A stretch of 64,000 nucleotides of DNA from Canna indica (taxonomy: Eukaryota; Streptophyta; Magnoliopsida; Zingiberales; Cannaceae). The notes below the pieces were generated by a model, which saw only the letters and a program-made list of their open reading frames with translations, was not told the DNA's origin and made no database searches. This document shows positions 57,741 through 64,000 of this stretch, piece by piece. The DNA lies in NCBI GenBank assembly GCA_034359265.1, contig CP136893.1:46883501-46947500 (forward strand). The letters are read 5' to 3'. Within the stretch, counting starts at the first letter, position 1. Every line of letters starts with the position of its first letter. The position numbers and the translations under genes are program-made.

Positions 57741-59816
57741 TGTCACGCCTCAATTCAGGGTCACGTGACCGCCCCAGGGTATATGCGCCTATACCCCGCA
57801 GCCTAACCCATGCACATGCCAACTCACAACAATAAAACATAGCTGAAAGAATGCAACGAGTTTTATTTTAAATGAAAAACCAAACCAGATTTCTTTAGAA
57901 GTTTAGCAAAATAGTAAAGTGAGAAAATAATAAATCAAAGTTCAACGGTTCATTTACAAGTGAAATCTGAAATGAAAGACATGAATATCCCCAAGGGACT
58001 ACAACTCCAACATACCAAAATACAGGTGCATGACAACTACCAAAAACTTGACTATGACCGCTAACTAAGACTGCTATGAGATCAATGTGGCTCCTCTGCC
58101 TTCCAGCCGCTCTAAGTGCTCCAGCCCACCTCACCGGTCAGGCTCTGCAAAAAAAAAAAATGACAATGGGTGAGTTAAAGAACTCTGTGAGTGGTTCTAC
58201 CAACCCCCATCACAAAAATCAACCATAGGGATAACAAAAATAAAATGCCCCTGCCTCATACCGGGGCAATGCATCAAGTGATACAACTAACTAACAGGCC
58301 AACTGGCCATCACATGCCCAAAGCCAAACCATTTCACTAAGTAGTTATATACAACAGGCCTCAGCCTACCCGTGCCCTAAGGCACACATCACACTCAAGG
58401 GTTATGAGGATAATCATGATTGGTCCATTCGAGCTTATTCTATAATAGTACCCCTATATAAAATGCATGAATAATCGGGATTTGCCCATCCGAACTTATT
58501 CCTTAAATGACACTTGGGAGCAATCGGGATTTGCCCGTCTGAACTTGCTCCACGAGAAAATGCAGGAACAATCGGGATTCGTCCATCCGAGCTTGCTCCT
58601 TAAAGATATAGATACTTGTGAACAATCAAGATTTGCCCATCCGAACTTATTCCACAAGAAATGCAGGAACAATCAGGATTCGTCCATCCGAACTTATTCC
58701 TTAAAAATAGGTTGGGAATCAGCCATCCTACCTTACGGGCCAAGCCCGCAATCCGGCTCCTATCCGAGCCTCTCTGCCATTCATAAAGATATGGTGCCAA
58801 CATGACCTAAGTCAAGTGTCTCCTATGGTGTCTTATGAATGACCTTGTTTGGGAAATGCCGCAACACCCAATGCCCAATCCCAACTCCTAAACCTATAAT
58901 ACCATCAACCCATGAGGTTTATTTCATGCATAAAATTTATTTGTTGCTTCATAACAGATGATACTGCCCCTTGAATTTTAATTATGTAATTTAAATTTCC
59001 ATTTGTCAAAATTAGGGTTTTGTTTTAGGATTTTATTTTCAGTTTACTGTTGAGCCCAAAAATAGTGCACCCAAGTCGAATCTGACTCCCAAAGTGCATC
59101 CTATGGGTCCAGACTATGTTTTCTGGTCAAAATGATAGGTTAGACGACTATTCAGCATGGAGTTTTCAAAATTTTTTAAAATCAACCCAGAATTAACAAT
59201 TCAGCATGGAGTTTTCAGCAAAATCGAATTTTCAGCACATCATGGTAATTAATCCGAAATTCACAGAAATTTAATCCTCAACCACTATCAAAACAAATTT
59301 ATAACATTGAGATAAACTTCACAAAAATCATATTTGTTAAACAAGAATAGCAAGCATCATTATCATCTTTAAACAAGACTCAAGCTTTATGATCAAGAAC
59401 CCATATCAAGAACACTCATGGCATCAAGATCAAATCCTATCTTTGTAAAACATGATTCTACATTAACACACAACCCAAGCTGACTCGGAAGGCATCATAA
59501 TAAACAACAAACCTCCCGAGCCTCGGGTATAGCTAGAACTGGTGCCGATGTCAATAAACAGTAACCTGCTAACCCACTAACCACATGCTAAACACAAGCA
59601 TCAACCACATGCAAAACACAAGCCTCAACCACATGCACACCCACAAGCAACATAATTTAATAAATCAAACATATTATTATAAATCATAACTCAACTTACC
59701 CGAGCTCTCAAGCTCGCACCGGACCATGAGTCGAGTCGACTCCACCTCGAACTAGCCCGCTAGGCTGACAATCACAAACAAAAATAGAAATAAATAATAA
59801 TATATAGGATATTACA
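57741..59816 (-). repeat. Gypsy 5' LTR, family B, with internal deletion and pol filler
   Basis: 2076 bp, TGTAATATCC (59816) to GGCGTGACA (57741). It has the acceptor-like (T)12GCAG near 58150 and the hairpin array at 58410-58710, including GGAGCAA/TTGCTCC (58517-58523 with 58545-58551). Between 59457 and 59556 normal LTR text is replaced by a 98-bp copy of the RNase H region. The promoter and donor-like region expected there are absent, so this copy should not be able to start transcription normally. Confidence 0.85.
59458..59555 (-). repeat. Pol-derived segment inside the gypsy 5' LTR
   Basis: Matches 54749-54848 with about ten differences (shared text includes CATTAACACACAACC and CTAGAACTGGTGCCG). 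It sits in place of more than 1 kb of LTR sequence seen in the intact LTR at 47294-49720. Confidence 0.85.
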
Positions 59817-60060
59817 AGAAATCCTAAGCGGGGTGCTTAGGTAGTGGAGTAGGCATTGGGGCCGAACCACTATAAATAATTATCTTTTCATTATTTTCTT
59901 TGTGTATTGTATTGTTTATCCTTATTACTCGCTTCCGCATTTATTCATTGAATTGTGAATTGCCTAAGTAGTTTAAGAAAAGATTAAAATCAAAATTAGG
60001 CAAAAATAATTTAGTTAACACTCTATTCACCCCCCCCCTAGTGTGGCCATTTCACCAACA
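59817..60060 (+). repeat. Copia LTR, right part
   Basis: Resumes the LTR of 49721-50577 with ATCCTAAGCGGGGTGCTTAG and ends CATTTCACCAACA at 60060. It adjoins a gypsy LTR, into which the copia had inserted. Confidence 0.85.
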
Positions 60061-61000
60061 ATTATTGCATTTCCCGAAAGCCTCGCTGGTGAGGGGAGGG
60101 TATAATGCCCCAAAGAGACAGTGTTGGTGTTATTCCGGAAGTCCGACTGGTGAGGAGAGTTCATACCTGCAAAGAGACAATCCGAAAATCCGACCGGTGA
60201 CGGGAACGTATGCCCCAAAGAGACGGTTTGGAAGAGCCGTGTCGGTGAGGGGAGAGCATACTCTAAAGAGAAGACACCGGTTGGGTGGTAGATCAGAGAC
60301 CACACCGACTACCTTCCCTATGTGGCGATTAGGACCGACGAGTCTGGGTGAGCATGTGGTTTGATGCATTTAGCATTTTATACAGTATACCTGCTTGCGT
60401 ATTTTCCTACATGTTGCTATATGAGGTCCAGGTGGATTCCTTGCTAAATAAGATAACAAATGTTGTTGAATTATGCTTTATTTTTCTTATGCTCATATAT
60501 GTGGTTATTTTATTATTGCATGATGATGATGGTGTGGTGGAAATTGAGGACTGGTGTACTCGCTAAGTCCCAGTTGGACTTACCCCTCATATTTGTTATT
60601 TTGCGGTACCTAAGCTAGATCAGAGAGGCACTGGGTGCACTAGCACGACGGGTGGCAGTAGGGCAGCGGGTCTCGTGACATGTCGTGGTCGAGGGGGATA
60701 CCGAGTCATTTTTCTCTTTCTTGAGTTGTTGAGTCATGTCGACTCGGTTTATTATGTTTCGCATTTATTTACTTTGAGGTGTCCTTGTTTAGTAATTTAA
60801 CTTTAAAAATTGATTTGAACATTTAGCTATTTATTGAGTTGGTGGTTTTGGACTTTTCTTGAAAATAAATGTCTTTTAAAATTTGTTGAAATGCTATTAA
60901 ATGTTCAGGTCCGGTTTTGGTGTGTATGTTGTTTGGTTTGGGTTAGTCTTCGGGGTACCTGGCATACCCTAGCCAGTTATACTGAATTTGGGGTGTGACA
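60061..61000 (+). repeat. Gypsy LTR, family C, right portion
   Basis: Homologous to 14880-15465 plus 23092-23458; ends GGGGTGTGACA at 61000. It contains three to four hairpin units (60065-60290). The acceptor position reads TATTTTGCGG instead of TTTTCCAG, so it is damaged. Its left half is not in the window, lost together with the start of the copia LTR. Confidence 0.82.
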
Positions 61001-61523
61001 GGCGATCTGCCTATTGGCTTTCCTAGCCTCTCAAAGTTCTTCCATCTCAATGTGGCATATGACCTTTTCTTGGAACTCGGTCTTGTCCATCAGCTTTGGT
61101 AGGGCGATCTGGTCTGCAAAGTGTCCAGGCTTCAGTCCATGCTTGACAAAGAATATCTTGATGTGTGGATCGAGGTTCAGGATCTCCATGGTTGTGGCTT
61201 GGAATCTCTTCAGGTAGTCTCTTAACGACTCATGTTGCCCTTGCTTAATATAGTGGAGGGCGGCCTCGGTCTTGGAGTAAATTCATGACGAAAAGAATTG
61301 ATTAGTCAAGGCCCGAGAGAGCTCCTGAAAGGTGTGTATGGACCTAATGGAAGAGTGGTGAACCAACGCAAGTGCGGCCTTTTCCAAGAAAGTTGAAAAG
61401 GCTTGGCACAGGATAGAATCGGTCGTGTGGTTGAGGAAAATCATCGGCCCTGAACATCATCAGATGAGTGGTTGGATCGCACGTGCCATCGTAGCGCTGG
61501 AGTGTGTTGGCTGAGGGTTTCAT
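61001..61523 (-). pseudogene. Gypsy Gag fragment, Tat/Athila-like
   Basis: Minus strand from about 61523: KPSANTLQRYDGTCDPTTHL, then in a shifted frame NHTTDSILCQAFSTFLEKAA, FQELSRALTNQFFSS, EAALHYIKQGQHESLRDYLK, RFQATTMEILNLDPHIKIFF and MDKTEFQEKVICHIEMEELR. This is the Retrotrans_gag pattern of non-chromovirus plant gypsy elements. At least two frameshifts and one stop occur. The frame runs into the LTR end at 61000, so the family-C LTR probably inserted in it. Confidence 0.8.
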
Positions 61524-61549
61524 CCTAGCGTTCTAATTCTCTCAACAAA

Positions 61550-62724
61550 TGTTTTAAGGATGAAAGTCACAGGTTGAAATTGATATCATCTCATACGGCA
61601 TCGTCTCGATATATCAAGTCTCTATGGTGTTTCCTAAATCCTCAATGAGCACACCAAAGTAATTTAGTAAGTATTTAGAATAAATGTAAAAATGTTTGGG
61701 TAGGTCTCTAGGGTGTATGCACTTCGGAAATCTCAAAAATCCGAAAGCCAAAACCCAACCGACAAAAGAAATCAACCTGCAGACTGGGTATGGGTCGCTG
61801 GCCGATCGACCGGCTATCGACCGTAGAACGATCGCCAAAGGCTCAAAATCAATAGAAGCCTAGTGATCGATGTCCAATCGCTCGGGCAGTCGACCGGCCA
61901 TCAGCCAGCGATCGACCGGCGCTGTAACGAATAGAAAAATAGATCTGTTGAGCTGATTTCCACTCGACACCACTCTCTCAAAAGCCTATATAACCTTCTC
62001 TAAACCTCTCCTCGGTTACTACTGATGCCCTAAGACCCTATTGAGTAAATCTTTGCATCCCCAAGCTTTTATTGACCTAATCTCTCATTACTAGCCTCTT
62101 GATCCCTCATTTCCAAAGTGCATCATCATTGGAGGGTTGTTCAAGGTTGCTAGGCTCAAGAAAAGGTGTTGTTCTTTGATGTGATAAGGTCTCTACCCTC
62201 TCCTATTGTGACAAATATTTTTTTGTTTTATTTTGTGATTGCATACTCAAGTGTGTAAGAAGACTTAGTGTTTAGTCTTGTAATTTGGTGGTCATCTTGG
62301 TATAAAGGTATAAACCCACTTGTGTAAACTAGGTTAGGAGTGTTCCTTAGGAACTTAGGTGGGAAAGCTCACTCGGTGTGAAGGTGCACACTTTTGAGTG
62401 TGGAAGTGCCTTCGAAGTGAGTGTAGGGTCTTTCTGGTGAAAAGTCATCGATTGTAAGATACTCTCAACTTAGTAGATTTGTGAGTGAAATCCTAAGCAC
62501 GATGCTTAGGTAGTGGAGTAGGCGGTGTTGCCGAACCACTATAAATCTTGGTGTTTACATTGCCTATTGTGTTTGTGCTTAATTGTCTTATTCATTGTTT
62601 CCTCTTGTTGTTTGAATTAATAATTTGCCTAAGTAGTTTAAGAAATGATTAAAATCTAGATTTGGTTAAAAGATTAGATAACACACTATTCATTCCCCCC
62701 TCTAGTGCGACCATTTCACTAACA
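61550..62724 (+). repeat. Copia 5' LTR (diverged subfamily)
   Basis: Ends CATTTCACTAACA at 62724, directly before a primer site. The start is placed at TGTTTTAAGG (61550) with less certainty. TATATAA at 61988-61994; a weaker cluster of CGATCGACCGGC-type palindromes lies upstream at 61800-61920. The 3' half resembles the other copia LTRs (CTAAGCACGATGCTTAGGTA). Confidence 0.78.
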
Positions 62725-62726
62725 TT

Positions 62727-62738
62727 TGGTATCAGAGC
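62727..62738 (+). other. Primer binding site, initiator-Met tRNA
   Basis: TGGTATCAGAGC two bases after the LTR end. The element it belongs to continues beyond the window. Confidence 0.92.
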
Positions 62739-62791
62739 GGGTCATAGATTAAGATTTCACCATCTCCTTTACACCTAGTCTCGATACAAAA

Positions 62792-64000
62792 ATGGCACTA
62801 AAGTTGGTAGCATCTATATCGCCTAGGTTCGATGAGTCTAACTTTGGTCTTTGGAAGAGTAGAATGTACACATTCCTAAAGACACAAGGGTTAGATGTGT
62901 TTAACATGGTAAAGATTCAATATATTGAACCTAAGGAAGACATGAATGCGTGGACTCAAGAACAAATATATTTTATTCCTTGGAAAATGGTATTTTTGAA
63001 AAGGTCATGCATTGTACTTTAAATATATTTGGGCTTATTTAAGCATGCTATTTGATCATGCAAAAACCGAGGAGCTTATCACTTTAAATGAGGGAGTTGA
63101 TGACAATTGTTTTGCTCCTAGTTCTAATGAGGTTTTTGAAGCCCATAGTGTCTCTAGTCAAAGGAGTACCATAAGCCGGAAGAGAAAGGTGACTTGTCAC
63201 CTATAAAAAGAAAAAGGGCATGTGAAGAAGAATTGCCCTACCATGAAGAACAAGTCAAATAAGAGGTCAAATGCTTTCACATCCCCATCTCACTTAAGTG
63301 AAGCATCCTCTTGCCATGGCTATGAAGCTATTTCAAAAGATTACCTCATGAATGCTAATGATGAGGTACACTCTTCTCCTTCTAGTCATGATAACAATAA
63401 TGATAGTATTAACTCATCTAGTTCTCATGACATGCTTTATGATGAATTAATGGATGAATGTTAAAATATGTATGTCTTGCTTGTTAAAAAGGATAAAGAA
63501 AATAAGAAATTGAAGAAAGAAAACAAGAGTCTTAGCTCTCATTTACATGATGTAAAATTAGAAAATGAGAAGCTAAAAATTAGTTTCTCTAATCCATGCC
63601 ATGATACCTTAAGTATTGACACTAACGATTTGAGAAATAAAAATGACATTTTAAATAACAAAAATAGCATGTTAAAAACTCAATTGCATGCTATCCATAA
63701 ATCCATGATCGACTTGAAAAATGAAGTTGTATTTCTAAATAACAAAATTAATGATTTATCTAGAAATTCATCCTCTAAGAATCCTAGAAATACAAATGCT
63801 TCATTTAAGAATGCTAACACTCATCATCATCTCCATGTTAAGCATTCTTCTTTTAAACCTCATGTCCAAAACAAAAAATTTCATGGAAATTGTTTTTGAT
63901 ATGGTATATAATGTTCACTCAATCCATGATTGTGCTTTCAAGAGAAATCCAAGTGTTGCTAGGACACTTTGGATTCCTAGACCAACTCACCCCCAAGGAC
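62792..64000 (+). pseudogene. Copia Gag, decayed, running off the window
   Basis: ATG at 62792 (54 bp after the primer site) gives MALKLVASISPRFDESNFGL and WKSRMYTFLKTQGLDVF, then an internal deletion near 63000 and the phrase SMLFDHAKTEELITLNEGVD. The first knuckle is broken by TAA (CHL*KEKGHVKKNC, 63196-63235). A serine-rich part, a TAA at 63463-63465 and a long Lys/Asn/Leu coiled coil (63468-63760) follow. The second knuckle is damaged after NCF near 63898. The end reads RNPSVARTLWIPRPTHPQG in a shifted frame, matching the gag at 3827-4178. It is the same Gag family as the gag-only element at the left edge. Confidence 0.85.

Larger units (their letters stand above)
50578..59816 (-). mobile_element. 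Near-complete but dead gypsy chromovirus (Tekay-like)
   Basis: About 9.2 kb on the minus strand: 5' LTR (59816-57741), primer site, gag, protease, RT, RNase H, integrase, chromodomain, 3' LTR (52874-50578). It inserted into a copia LTR; flanks ggaaa (50573-50577) and agaaa (59817-59821) differ at one base. Both LTRs are rearranged: the 3' LTR lacks its beginning, and the 5' LTR has a deletion filled with a pol segment. Confidence 0.9.

Overview
The window is nuclear DNA from a flowering plant with a large, repeat-rich genome. It consists almost entirely of LTR retrotransposons and other transposons, many inserted into one another. I see no intact host gene, no rRNA or tRNA gene and no CRISPR array. 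The plant assignment rests on plant-type Ty1/copia elements with an initiator-Met tRNA primer site (TGGTATCAGAGC), Ty3/gypsy chromoviruses of Tekay/Del type, a CACTA transposon with a DUF4216-type domain, and a Tourist-like MITE. The species cannot be named from the sequence. Every coding region found is broken by stops, frameshifts or deletions.

Left third (1-27684): a nest of insertions. A gypsy-type LTR (family C', right part 24119-27684) hosts a minus-strand copia element (5' LTR 23459-24118 plus 12599-12986, gag 11892-12523). That element is interrupted twice. Its LTR holds a gypsy LTR (family C, 12987-15465 plus 23092-23458), which holds a complete SIRE-like copia element (15466-23091). 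Its gag holds a gypsy LTR of family B (9769-11891), which appears to hold a gag-only copia element (1-9768). The gag of that copia in turn carries a gypsy tail (4179-7494). C' also carries a MITE (24622-25556) and a solo copia LTR with a perfect GCTAC duplication (25841-27522).

Middle (27685-36590): a decayed coiled-coil ORF, then a tandem array with a 102-bp period in three blocks (about 29130-30481, 32552-33329, 34147-34375). The blocks are separated by an Angela/TAR-like LTR and a copia LTR, and followed by about 2 kb of mostly unassigned sequence.

Right part (36591-64000): a 5'-truncated chromovirus with its 3' LTR (36591-41454); a CACTA remnant on the minus strand (about 41690-46520) split by a solo gypsy LTR (43310-45817); a copia RT fragment; a truncated family-B LTR (47294-49720); a copia LTR split by a near-complete but dead chromovirus (50578-59816); a family-C LTR end (60061-61000); a Tat-like gag fragment; and the 5' end of another copia element (61550 to the end).

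The most unusual signals are in the long gypsy LTRs. Three LTR families (A, B, C) share a layout of TATA box, short GA-rich leader, GTGAGTGG donor-like site, 1.6-2.0 kb, then a polypyrimidine-AG acceptor-like site, as if each LTR contained an intron. Inside that presumed intron, families B and C carry arrays of short hairpin units whose stems differ between units but stay complementary. The copia LTRs separately share clusters of the GGTCGACC palindrome just upstream of the TATA box.
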